A stretch of DNA of 64,000 nucleotides. Source: Candidatus Jidaibacter acanthamoeba. Lineage in GTDB: Bacteria; Pseudomonadota; Alphaproteobacteria; Rickettsiales; Midichloriaceae. How positions within the stretch are numbered: position 1 is the stretch's first letter; every line of letters starts with the position of its first letter. Under the pieces are notes generated by a model. That model searched no databases. It saw nothing but the letters and a program-made list of their open reading frames with translations, and was not told where the DNA came from. The DNA lies in contig NZ_JSWE01000096.1 in the NCBI RefSeq assembly GCF_000815465.1, forward strand, positions 159,850 to 223,849. The letters run 5' to 3'. The translations under genes were made by a program, and so were the position numbers. This document shows, piece after piece, positions 1-10,084 of the stretch.

Positions 1-146
1 AAGGCCAGCCACTGGTAGTAATAGAAGCAATGAAGATGGAAAACGTCTTTTTCAGCCAAATTGACGGTAGGGTTAGTAAAATACATGTTAATTCTAAGGA
101 AGTTATTGCGAATGGTGATACCATAATCTCGATTGAAGCGGATTAA
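1..146 (+). CDS. C-terminal biotinyl domain of a biotin-dependent carboxylase subunit (partial), probably propionyl-CoA carboxylase alpha
   Basis: Only the last 47 codons are present; the reading frame starts at base 3 and ends with TAA at 144-146. The peptide carries the biotin-attachment motif E-A-M-K-M, with the biotinylated lysine codon at 33-35, followed by the usual G-x-V-x-K-I and N-G-D-T-I-I-S-I-E pattern of biotinyl domains. Because the domain ends the protein, it could be PccA (acyl-CoA carboxylase alpha) or AccB. PccA is favoured because a PccB-type beta subunit is encoded at 39832-41361. The two are about 40 kb apart, so they are not one operon here. The identity rests on 47 residues only. 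Confidence 0.75.
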   Translation, partial: GQPLVVIEAMKMENVFFSQIDGRVSKIHVNSKEVIANGDTIISIEAD

Positions 147-409
147 GGACGTATGCAAGACCATTTGAGTTTAATTTCAGCATAAAAAATTAAAAAGTAA
201 TGCGGCAATATGGCTATTTATATTAGGCAAAATTTCTATCCTAATTTTATTTATCATTGATTGATAAAAATTCATTATCCAACTAGATATTTTTTTAAAT
301 ATATTGGAAAGTACAATAGTTCAAAATCTTTGGCTTAATAGTGAATCGAATAAGCTAAAATCGCCCGATGAGATTAGTATAACACAATATGTTCCTCTGA
401 AGAGATAAC

Positions 410-913
410 TTACTTAGCAACTTCATTCCAAATTAGGTCAAATTGGTTTTTATATGCTAAAGCCAGATCTGCATTTTCAATTAATACTACTTTTAAACTT
501 TGCCACATTAGATAGGCAATCTTATTATGGTAGATATAGGTTGAAATTCCGCTAAAGTATTTATTAGGTATAAACCTATCTTCAACAAAGGACTTTCTTT
601 CTTCAACCAAGTACTCATTTTTTTTGTCCGCAACTAAGCACCTAAAAACCACATTATTTAATTCAGACAGCCGGCGGTAAAATTTAATCATGTATTCATC
701 ACCAAAATATTGGAAATATACTCTCCTATCAAGCCCTGATAATCTTACTATACCTGAATTTTCACTCATAACTTCATATATATCGTTCATCGCCTGCTCA
801 AATGCCTGTATTCCTTCAAGCACCGTAATATTATGTGATGAGAGGGCAGGTACTAATTGTTTAACATATGCAGGTTTATTTTCCGACATGCTATTGCTTT
901 TACTATTGTACAT
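410..913 (-). CDS. TrmB-effector-domain-like protein lacking a DNA-binding domain
   Basis: This 167-residue protein looks like the C-terminal effector part of TrmB-type transcriptional regulators. An N-terminal region (about residues 30-75) with an 'E-G-I-x-A-F-x-x-A-M' start is followed by a segment on lost or mutated active-site-like strands. The end reads I-Y-H-N-K-I-A-Y-L then V-V-L-I-E-N-A-D-L-A and F-D-L-I-W-N, which matches the usual end of such proteins (IENxEIA...F-x-x-x-W). The winged-helix domain that normally precedes it is absent. The upstream AT-rich stretch has no obvious partner encoding it. The ATG at 911-913 is the first in frame. It may bind a ligand or partner without binding DNA. 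The family assignment is from memory of motif patterns. Confidence 0.5.
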   Translation of the reverse strand: MYNSKSNSMSENKPAYVKQLVPALSSHNITVLEGIQAFEQAMNDIYEVMSENSGIVRLSGLDRRVYFQYFGDEYMIKFYRRLSELNNVVFRCLVADKKNEYLVEERKSFVEDRFIPNKYFSGISTYIYHNKIAYLMWQSLKVVLIENADLALAYKNQFDLIWNEVAK

Positions 914-1349
914 TTTTTATATTTAATCAGGTTTAATTGATACTATATATATTAGTTGCTATAGTAATAAAGCAATATAAATATTAATTATTTTATAAAA
1001 TAATTATAAAGTTTTATTAAAATTATATTAACAAGCCTATTAATCTGCTGTTATAATTGCTTTATAGTACAAGATCTGTAGAACTAATAAATTATATAAT
1101 TAAAAACTGCATTGCTGTGATCCCTAATATAGGGCAATCTATTAATATCTTTTTCAATTAAGTTGTAGAGAGAACTATCATGAGAAGTATATAGCTCCTT
1201 TTCAAAAAATAGAGCTTACCAGTTGATAAACAGAATATTGGAAGCCAATAAATAGCTCATTATTTGAAATAGGAGAAATACTCTTGTAATGAAATAGAAA
1301 ATTTTTTATAAAAGATTTCCTCAAACATTATTTTTAACTAAACAAAAAA
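914..1349. other. AT-rich intergenic region without a recognised gene
   Basis: This 436-base stretch separates two minus-strand genes. I see no long open frame, tRNA-like cloverleaf or strong terminator. A short open run near 1170-1250 is flanked by stop codons and could be gene debris, but it matches nothing I recognise. Confidence 0.4.
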
Positions 1350-2174
1350 TTACATTTGGAAATAATCACAGATATAGCTGGGAATTATTTTATGTCCTTT
1401 AATAAACAAATCTAAATTTGTAAAATTTTTATATATACCTTTAGAAATTAAAAGAGAATCTATACCGAAGTTTTTTGCACCTAAAATATCTGTATTTAAA
1501 TTATCGCCGATAGCAAGCATTCTAGATTTATCATACTTAGAATCTTTTACAGCATACTGATACATTTCCGTATAAGGTTTTCCGTAATATCTAACTACTC
1601 CGCCGAGTGATTCATATTTATTTGCAATAAACCCTGCCGGATATCTTAGTTCATTTCCATGATAAACTACGGTATCAGGGTTAGGGCATAAAGCAACAAT
1701 ATTATTGCCAATGGCTTTTTTTAATATTTCGTCATGCTTATCAAGTTCATCGCTGTTTTCCAAAAATGTAAGTATAACAAGAACCTCTGCCTGCTCAATA
1801 TCTTGAGTTCGGTTATAAAATTCGCTTAAATCCAAATCTCGATTATATTCGTATCCTAAAATATAAGCTGTGCTTTTGTGATTATATTTTCGAAAATTTC
1901 TCTTTAATTCTTGTAGGAATAAATCCCCTGAAGTAATGATTTTTTCATCTCCGCAAATATATCCTAAATCTGCCAGCTTTTTTCTGACTATATTTTGCGG
2001 TCGGGGAGCATTAGTAAAGAATATAATATCTTTTTGCATTTCTTTTAAGGTATTTAATGTATTTATCGCCTTAGGGTAGGCGTTGAGCCCATTATGCACC
2101 ACACCGCTCATATCAATTAAGTAAGTATGATATTTTTCTGCGATTTCTCCGAGACCCTTAATATACCTTTGCAT
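1350..2174 (-). CDS. HAD-IIA family hydrolase (TIGR01459-like sugar-phosphatase type)
   Basis: This is a 274-residue HAD superfamily protein of the NagD/TIGR01459 kind. Motif I is D21-M-S23-G-V-V-H-N-G, motif II is F-F-T54-N55-A-P, a later Y-G-K-P supplies the conserved lysine, and motif IV is A-I-G-D-N-x-x-T-D-I-x-G-A. The cap between motifs II and III fits subclass IIA. The second Asp of the classical DxD motif is Ser here; in the TIGR01459 group this position is often Trp rather than Asp, so acid/base catalysis may be weak or use another residue. It ends the minus-strand pair with the dsbD-like gene, which lies 26 bases upstream. The substrate is unknown. Confidence 0.8.
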   Translation of the reverse strand: MQRYIKGLGEIAEKYHTYLIDMSGVVHNGLNAYPKAINTLNTLKEMQKDIIFFTNAPRPQNIVRKKLADLGYICGDEKIITSGDLFLQELKRNFRKYNHKSTAYILGYEYNRDLDLSEFYNRTQDIEQAEVLVILTFLENSDELDKHDEILKKAIGNNIVALCPNPDTVVYHGNELRYPAGFIANKYESLGGVVRYYGKPYTEMYQYAVKDSKYDKSRMLAIGDNLNTDILGAKNFGIDSLLISKGIYKNFTNLDLFIKGHKIIPSYICDYFQM

Positions 2175-2200
2175 AAACTAATAACTTTGTTTACAAAAAA

Positions 2201-3976
2201 CTATATAGGAATATCACTCTGTTTACAATCCTTTAATCCGTTTATTTCATTATAAATGATGGACTTAGTTAGTATTTCAGGTAGTATAATTCCGTTAGGG
2301 TTTTCTTTACTTACTATTATATTAAAAGGAATGCCGTGCCGGTCATATTTTTTTAAAAATCGGCTTATTAAGTCCGATTTATTAGTATAATCAGCCCTCA
2401 ATAATTTTATATTCCGAGTGCTAAGAAATTTTATAATCTCATCGTGCTCTAATACATTAAATTTATTCATTTTGCATGTTAAGCACCACTCTGCGGTAAT
2501 ATCTATAAACACTACATAATCTTTTGCTATATACTCATTAACCTTTTCCTCGGAAAAGCTTTCCCATACATGATTTCTTAGCTCGTTATTATGGGAGTGG
2601 GAAAGGTATATAGATGCAAAATAACCAAGTATTGCAACCCCAACTAAAATAGCCCCTGCTTTAAGAGAGGAGCGGTTTTTAGTAAAAATAAGCTTGATTA
2701 GGATAATTAATGTAATAAAGAGAAAAATTTCTACAAAGTCGGCTTGGAATGAGAGTACATAAAATAACCATAAGGCAGTTAAAGCCAGCAAAACTGAAAA
2801 AATCTTCTTTAGCTTAATCATCCATGCTCCAGGCTTGGGTAAAAACCTAAGTAAGCCCGGTCTAATTAAAAGTAGAATAAATGGTAAAGCCATACCGATC
2901 CCAACAAAAATATAGATCAGTAGTAGCTTAGGAAAGCTCTGGCTTAGCCCGAATGCAATTGCAAGCGAGAGAAACGGTGCAGTACAAGGGGTTGCAAGGA
3001 GGGTTGCAAACATACCCGTAAAAAAGCTTCCTAATATATTACTTTTGGTGTGTTCCGAATAATTAAAGATTCTGTTTAAAAAGGGTGGCAATTGAATTTC
3101 GAAGCTACCCCATAGGTTGCTTGCAAATAATAACAACATAGTTATTAAGAACATGATAAATATCGGCTCTTGAAAGTGGAATCCCCAGCCTAACGAATGC
3201 CCGAAGCTTTTCAAAATTTGAGTAAGACTTGCAAGCATGATAAAAGAAAAGATGATACCTAATATGGTAAATAATAAAGAGATCTTTATGTTTCTCTGAT
3301 CATTAGTTAAGTTTTTCATTACACTAAGAATTTTTAGCGAAAGGACGGGAAGTACGCATGGCATCAAGTTCAAAATAAACCCGCCTAACATCGCGAATAA
3401 AAGAATTGCAAGCAGTGAATATGAAGGATCGGGTGAGTTTTCTACATTTAAAGCTACCTGATATAGCGCATAACCTGCTTCATCAAAGTATCCGTAGGGT
3501 ATATTAAACAGAATTTTTTTACTTTCTCTTATGCAACTTTCCTTACAAGCTGCGTAATCAACATGAATTACAGCAATAATTTCCTGATCGTTTTGAATAG
3601 GAATTATTTCAATTGGTATAGTTATCTCATTATTATAGTAATTAATACTAAAGCCTTCATAGATAGACGTTTTAAATTGAGGCCAAAGTATTTGGTAAGA
3701 CTTAATATTATTCGCGTCTTTAAGTTTGATTTTTAAAGGGATCCCACTTTCACCGGGAATATTTGCATACATTTTCCAGTTTTCGGCAATGTTAAACTTA
3801 AGAATTACTATAGCTTTTTCTTTTTCGTAGCTAACCCTTGTTAATGAAAGACTAATCGGTAAATCATCGGTTTGAGCATAGCAGTAATTATAGAAAAAAA
3901 TTCCTATAAAATAAATAATTAATAATAAATATTTGAATCCATATACAAAATTAGGCCTATATATTATTTTTTTCAT
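2201..3976 (-). CDS. dsbD: Thiol:disulfide interchange protein DsbD/ScsB
   Basis: This 591-residue membrane protein moves reducing power from the cytoplasm to the periplasm. It has a signal/anchor (about residues 14-34) and a periplasmic N-terminal domain with C144 and C148 as the likely redox pair. The multi-helix transmembrane domain (about 185-460) carries the two paired cysteines, C207 in M-P-C-V-L-P and C331 in T-P-C-T-A-P. A C-terminal thioredoxin domain has W-C498-L-T-C501. All three cysteine pairs needed for the electron relay are therefore present. In this kind of genome it probably supports cytochrome c maturation and repair of periplasmic disulfides. A DsbB-like oxidising partner is encoded at 11452-11955. 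Confidence 0.92.
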   Translation of the reverse strand: MKKIIYRPNFVYGFKYLLLIIYFIGIFFYNYCYAQTDDLPISLSLTRVSYEKEKAIVILKFNIAENWKMYANIPGESGIPLKIKLKDANNIKSYQILWPQFKTSIYEGFSINYYNNEITIPIEIIPIQNDQEIIAVIHVDYAACKESCIRESKKILFNIPYGYFDEAGYALYQVALNVENSPDPSYSLLAILLFAMLGGFILNLMPCVLPVLSLKILSVMKNLTNDQRNIKISLLFTILGIIFSFIMLASLTQILKSFGHSLGWGFHFQEPIFIMFLITMLLLFASNLWGSFEIQLPPFLNRIFNYSEHTKSNILGSFFTGMFATLLATPCTAPFLSLAIAFGLSQSFPKLLLIYIFVGIGMALPFILLLIRPGLLRFLPKPGAWMIKLKKIFSVLLALTALWLFYVLSFQADFVEIFLFITLIILIKLIFTKNRSSLKAGAILVGVAILGYFASIYLSHSHNNELRNHVWESFSEEKVNEYIAKDYVVFIDITAEWCLTCKMNKFNVLEHDEIIKFLSTRNIKLLRADYTNKSDLISRFLKKYDRHGIPFNIIVSKENPNGIILPEILTKSIIYNEINGLKDCKQSDIPI

Positions 3977-4028
3977 AATAAAAATGTGCTAAAATATTTT
4001 ATAAAGTATATTAGCAAGATAAAAGTTA

Positions 4029-6221
4029 ATGTTAAACATAAACCCTACCTGGAATTGGAATTCTTCACTGTTTTCTCAAATTGATTTTAAAAATTCTTTA
4101 TTTTTTAAGCCTACACTTGAACTGAATCCTATTGCTAATGTTGTAGGCGGGATTTTATCAATTTATACTTTCAGTAATTTTTTAGATACGTGGAATCATA
4201 AATTTTCAACCGCTGAAAAATTGAAAGAGCTTAACTTAAGAGATGTTTATCATATACTTAGCCTCTCTACGCTAATCGCTCCTCTTGCCGGTATTATCCA
4301 AAATTCTTCAGTATTTTATAAAAGTTACTCAAGCTATCTTTATAGCTCTTTGAGGGGTAATAATATATACACCCTGTTGGGAGGTTCAATTGTCCTATAT
4401 AATCTTCCCAATGCTTTAAAATCAGTATATAATTTAGCAAGCCGAAAAGGAACTGCCGATGATTGGCTCACAATTGCTAAAACCGGTGCTTTGTATACAA
4501 TCGGAGCCGGGTTTATATGTAACTCTAAATGGATTTTAAATGCCGTAAGTCCTTGGGTTCAAGCTATTAACACCTGGAACATTTCCGCCATGCTGCTTTT
4601 CAGATCTTTTGATATTATTAGCGGCAGAGATAGGGACGATTCCGCTTTAGAAGCTTCGTTAAGTATCATATTTACGGTAGCCGGATTTTTCACCCTAAAT
4701 GGGGCTATAAAATCCGGGATTGCGTTAGCGCTCGTGTATAAATTTTCCTCATATTTAGGAACAGATGGGCAATATACAAAATTATTGCGTTATGTTGATA
4801 GGATAACCACCGTCGGAGCCGCAATTTATATGGCACCTAAAGTTATAGGCCTTGTTATGGGGGCAACTGCTTCTCCGGCTTTATCCTCTGTTGCCGGGTT
4901 TATATCTTCAATCGGTATTTCACAATTTTTATCATCTGTTGCAACTTATGTTGGTTCAACTCAAGCAGCGGCGGTGGCCGCTCCTGTTGTAACCTATTTT
5001 TCTCCGCTTTTATTACCGGCGGCTGCTTTAACGATCGGCGGATTAGCGTTTTATAAAGGCTATTCTTTTCATAAAGAACGGATGAATTCAACCTATAAAG
5101 ATCCTAAGCACATACTTTATGATCCGGAAGGAAGAAGAGAATTCAAAATAACGGACATTTTAACGAATACTTTTAATATCAGCAGAAATTTTCATAATCT
5201 TGAGTTAAGGAGCGGGATAAAGATGATTCCGGCCATGGCTGCAATAGGGATAAGTTTCGGGGTTGGAACTATCTTATGCTATTCATGCGTAGCTGTGTTT
5301 GCTCCCTACCTGGCTCCGCTTGCTACTAGTGCAGCAGTTGTTATTATTCCTAAAATTGCTGCCGGCGGTCTTACGGGATATTTAGCGAGTGCCGGAATAG
5401 TTGCAGGGACTGGTGCTTTATTAGGAGGGATAAAGGGGCTATATGGAGGGAATATAGTGCAGAATACTATAAAATACGCCGGGTATGCCGGGGGTGCCTT
5501 ATTATTATCCTCATTAGCATTTGGAAGTAATGCAGGCGTATTAGCCGTTGCTGCGCTTACTTCAGTGGCTCCTGTAGTAGTAGCTTTCTCTATCGGGGCT
5601 TTTGTGTCCTCTATAATTATAGCAAACATCTCTACTTTTGCTTATCAGCAGAAAAAACCAGGACATGTTGTAACTGCTGAAAGGCTACTTTCAAATATAA
5701 CAGAGCTTAATAAACAACTTAAAAAAATTCCCTTTGAGGAGTATCCAAGTTTTTTCATCGGTGAGATAAACCGGGGAGCTATATATATTGAAGCTTCAAG
5801 AATTAACCTTCCTGCCGGTATAACTTCACTTGACTTATTGCAACCGGGAAACGGTGCAAATGCTTTAGTACCGGTCGAAAACCCGGGAGCTATGCCTAAT
5901 GCTGGAATTAACTATTCTTATCAACCTGTTGAAAATATAGATAAAATAAATGATTTTATGAGTAACCTGCAAAAGTTAGCCGGAATAGTTTCCGAATTTT
6001 ACAATTTTAATGAAAGTCAACGAAAACAATTTATCCAAGCTACGCTATTATTTAAAAAAGATATAAAATATTTTAAAAAACAAATTACAGACCATTCTAT
6101 TACCAACCCTGAAGATAAAATAACATCCAAAAATATTTTATATGTCTTAAACGAATGCCAAGCAACTCTTAAATCTTTAGATAAAACAATTAACCCTGAT
6201 CAGATTTATAAAGGAATCTAG
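4029..6221 (+). CDS. Large multi-pass Gly/Ala-rich membrane protein, unrecognised
   Basis: I do not recognise this 730-residue protein. It has many hydrophobic stretches (roughly a dozen), several rich in Gly and Ala, such as the runs around residues 260-340 and 395-530. The last 170 residues are hydrophilic and charged, with likely helices. There is no cleavable signal, and no transporter or enzyme motif was seen. It diverges from the dsbD-like gene across 52 bases, so the two probably share a promoter region. The glycine-rich hydrophobic repeats recall proteins that insert into membranes, and a role as a secreted, host-membrane-directed protein is possible. That is only a guess. Confidence 0.6.
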   Translation: MLNINPTWNWNSSLFSQIDFKNSLFFKPTLELNPIANVVGGILSIYTFSNFLDTWNHKFSTAEKLKELNLRDVYHILSLSTLIAPLAGIIQNSSVFYKSYSSYLYSSLRGNNIYTLLGGSIVLYNLPNALKSVYNLASRKGTADDWLTIAKTGALYTIGAGFICNSKWILNAVSPWVQAINTWNISAMLLFRSFDIISGRDRDDSALEASLSIIFTVAGFFTLNGAIKSGIALALVYKFSSYLGTDGQYTKLLRYVDRITTVGAAIYMAPKVIGLVMGATASPALSSVAGFISSIGISQFLSSVATYVGSTQAAAVAAPVVTYFSPLLLPAAALTIGGLAFYKGYSFHKERMNSTYKDPKHILYDPEGRREFKITDILTNTFNISRNFHNLELRSGIKMIPAMAAIGISFGVGTILCYSCVAVFAPYLAPLATSAAVVIIPKIAAGGLTGYLASAGIVAGTGALLGGIKGLYGGNIVQNTIKYAGYAGGALLLSSLAFGSNAGVLAVAALTSVAPVVVAFSIGAFVSSIIIANISTFAYQQKKPGHVVTAERLLSNITELNKQLKKIPFEEYPSFFIGEINRGAIYIEASRINLPAGITSLDLLQPGNGANALVPVENPGAMPNAGINYSYQPVENIDKINDFMSNLQKLAGIVSEFYNFNESQRKQFIQATLLFKKDIKYFKKQITDHSITNPEDKITSKNILYVLNECQATLKSLDKTINPDQIYKGI

Positions 6222-6286
6222 ATAAAAAAGGTTTTATATAATTTTGTTTTTGTTAATATAATTTTTAAAATTTTAGAAAGCTAATA

Positions 6287-7321
6287 ATGAGCCTTGAGTT
6301 AAGTATAGTTACATTAATCGGTTGTTTCATTTTTTCTTATTTACTTTCGGGGAATTTTATTCGACTGCTTACTAAAAAGAAAATTATTGCTATCCCAAAC
6401 AGTAGAAGTAACCATAAATCACCTACTCCGCTCGGGGGAGGGTTAGCTATAATTATCTCCTTCTTTATCGGCTGTATTCCCTTTCTGTTCCTCTATAATG
6501 ATACAGTAAAACCTCCTCTCTATATTGCTTCCGCACTTGCACTATTATGTGTAATTTCATTTAGGGATGATATTAAGCATGTCCCGGCCGCTATAAGGCT
6601 TATAGCTCATTTTGTGGCGGCTATTATAGGTGCATTCGTAGTTAAGCATAACGGCTTAATTTTTAAAGGTATTATTGATCCGGATATTGAATATATTTTT
6701 ATTGTTCTTGCGATTGTAACTTTCATTAACCTTTTTAATTTTATGGATGGCATAGACGGCATCACAGGCGCGCAAGTCATTTATTTAGGGATAGCAATTG
6801 CTTTAATTTTAAGTTTTTTGAACAATCAGAGCAGTTATATCTATATATCACTTCTGCTGGTTGCATGTACTTTCGGATTTTTAATATATAATTGGCATCC
6901 GGCACGCATTTTTATCGGGGATGCGGGAAGTATTACCATCGGTTACATTCTTTCATTATTACTATTGATTATTGCTGCTAAAGGAGCCTGGGTGCAGGCA
7001 ATTATTCTTCCTATGTATTATTTCGCCGATGCAGGATATATACTGTTAAAACGAGCAATATCTTTGGAAAAAATTTGGCAGGCTCATTCGGAACATTTCT
7101 TTCAACGTGCGGTGAGGGCGGGGAGAAGTCATGCCGAGGTGGTAGTAAAAATTATTATACTAAATATTATTTTGCTTAATCTGAGTTTGGGAGCTTTGCA
7201 TTTTAAGGGAGAAATCTTAATTGAATGCCTCTTTATATTATGTGCTTTGGTAGGAACTATTGTTACTATTAATATTTTACCTATCAAAATACCATTGCTG
7301 GATTTAAAAGCAAAAAGGTAA
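6287..7321 (+). CDS. Polyprenyl-phosphate sugar-1-phosphate transferase (WecA/MraY family)
   Basis: This 344-residue integral membrane enzyme of glycosyltransferase family 4 transfers a sugar-1-phosphate, probably GlcNAc-1-P, to undecaprenyl phosphate. It would start synthesis of O-antigen or another surface glycan. About ten transmembrane helices are predictable. Signature residues are present: D94-D95 in F-R-D-D, N151-F-M-D154-G-I-D157-G, the G-D212-A-G-S motif and H267-x-x-H270 near the end. These place it with WecA/TagO-type enzymes rather than MraY, which has a pentapeptide substrate. No other glycan genes lie next to it, so the final polymer cannot be told from context. Confidence 0.88.
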   Translation: MSLELSIVTLIGCFIFSYLLSGNFIRLLTKKKIIAIPNSRSNHKSPTPLGGGLAIIISFFIGCIPFLFLYNDTVKPPLYIASALALLCVISFRDDIKHVPAAIRLIAHFVAAIIGAFVVKHNGLIFKGIIDPDIEYIFIVLAIVTFINLFNFMDGIDGITGAQVIYLGIAIALILSFLNNQSSYIYISLLLVACTFGFLIYNWHPARIFIGDAGSITIGYILSLLLLIIAAKGAWVQAIILPMYYFADAGYILLKRAISLEKIWQAHSEHFFQRAVRAGRSHAEVVVKIIILNIILLNLSLGALHFKGEILIECLFILCALVGTIVTINILPIKIPLLDLKAKR

Positions 7322-7396
7322 CAGTAATGCAAATTAACGTTTTATTAACTATTCATCATTAAAGTATTAATAAATAATTATATTTATTTTACTTAG

Positions 7397-8904
7397 GTGA
7401 GAGAAAGATTTTGGAAAATAGTTAATAGCCGGCGTACAAAATCTGTAATGGAAGGTATAAAAGAGTTCTTTTTCTTTTTTCCTCAAAATTATGAACAGGA
7501 TACTAAATCATCAAAACAAGATTCAGACAATTTAAAGATCAACCAAGAACAAAAAGATAAAACCGAAACAGTTCAAAATTCCGAAAAAGAAGCCGACATA
7601 GAAAAAAAAACTTCCAGAACCAGTAGAGCTTGGAACTTTACTAAGAAAGCATTTTTAGCAACTAAAGATGTAGTGACTTCTACAAGTTTCGGTAGAGTGA
7701 CTTTAATTGCATCATCGGCTTTACTTTTTGCAACTGCTCCCGTGGCTCCCTGGCTTGCAGGCATCGGGCTCACTGCTGCGGTGGGGGCGGTAGCCGGCGG
7801 CTTAACGGTTGAAACCTATAGAAGATATAAACTGGGGACTTTAAAAAAAGAGGATAAATTACTAAATAAATTAACCGATGCGGAAGTTGAAAAGCACCAA
7901 ACTCTTGAAAAGATGAAAGGAAGAGAGATTCCCGATGCACAGAAGGAAAATTATAAGGAATTACTTTCCTCACTTGAAAAAGGGTTATATAAATTCCCCG
8001 GCTATGATGAAAAAACCCATAAAACCAGCTTACTTAAAGCTATGGCTAAAGCCGGAATTTTTACCGGCCCTGAGAATTTTGTGAACATAGGTGTTTCTCT
8101 AATTGCTATGGAGCCGTTATCGCTTTCCGTAACCGTCGGCATCACTATTTTAGGTTATAATCAAGAAGTAAAAAAAACAAAGCGCTATAATGACGAGAAG
8201 GTTAAGCTCTTAACTGATATGGAAGCGGCTAAAAGCGTTTTAGGCATTTCATATGAAAATGGAAAGGGTTTACCTATACTTAAAGATATCGCGAACTTAA
8301 GGCTTGCCGAAAATATTGCAACCCAAGACTTAATGAATAAAGTAAATACTAAGCTTGAAAAAGGAGAAGAAATCGAACCGAAAGTGATGATGCAGGAATT
8401 TGAAAAGCTGCGTGGCACGCTTATGAGCGAGTTTACTAAAAAAGATAATATATTTGCTATGAGCGATGAAAAGGCAGCCAAAGAAGTGGAAAATAGGAGG
8501 TTAGCTTTTAGTGAAAAGGGTGATATAGAATCTTTACAAAAATTAGAGGATATAAAAGATTTACGGGAGCAACATAAAGACCTGTTAAAAGATAAAGTAG
8601 AATCTCAAGAAACTTTGCCGCAAAAAGCAGGTAATTTTTTTAAAACTATGGGTAAGGTTGCATGGTATGGTTTTTCTGTAAATAAAACTCAGGAAATGTT
8701 TTCACCCGTTAGAAAACATGAAGATTATACGGAAACCTTAAAAAGCTTAAAAGAATCCAAAGAGGTTGTAATTCAAAAAGCCAAAGAACCTGAAATTCAA
8801 AAAGATAAGCCCCAAGAGCCCTTAAAAGATGACCCGAACTTTTGGAGAAAAAGCATAAAACCGGTAATAGGAAGTCATAGGCAAAATGATAGTCATTCTC
8901 ACTA

Positions 8905-8905
<1 letters not shown>
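7397..8905 (+). CDS. Charged protein with a hydrophobic hairpin, unrecognised
   Basis: I do not recognise this 502-residue protein. After a highly charged Lys/Glu/Gln-rich N-terminus comes a hydrophobic region (about residues 100-140) rich in Ala and Gly, then a second, weaker one (about 220-255). The rest is lysine/glutamate-rich and probably helical or coiled-coil. The C-terminal 60 residues are basic and proline-containing. The start is uncertain: GTG at 7397 opens the frame but has no clear ribosome site, and ATG at 7448 is the next choice. The layout (charged tail, paired membrane segments, coiled coil) is common among secreted proteins of intracellular bacteria, but there is no direct evidence for secretion. 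Confidence 0.6.
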
Positions 8906-10064
<1,159 letters not shown>

Positions 10065-10084
10065 AAATAGAGGAGTGAAAAAGA

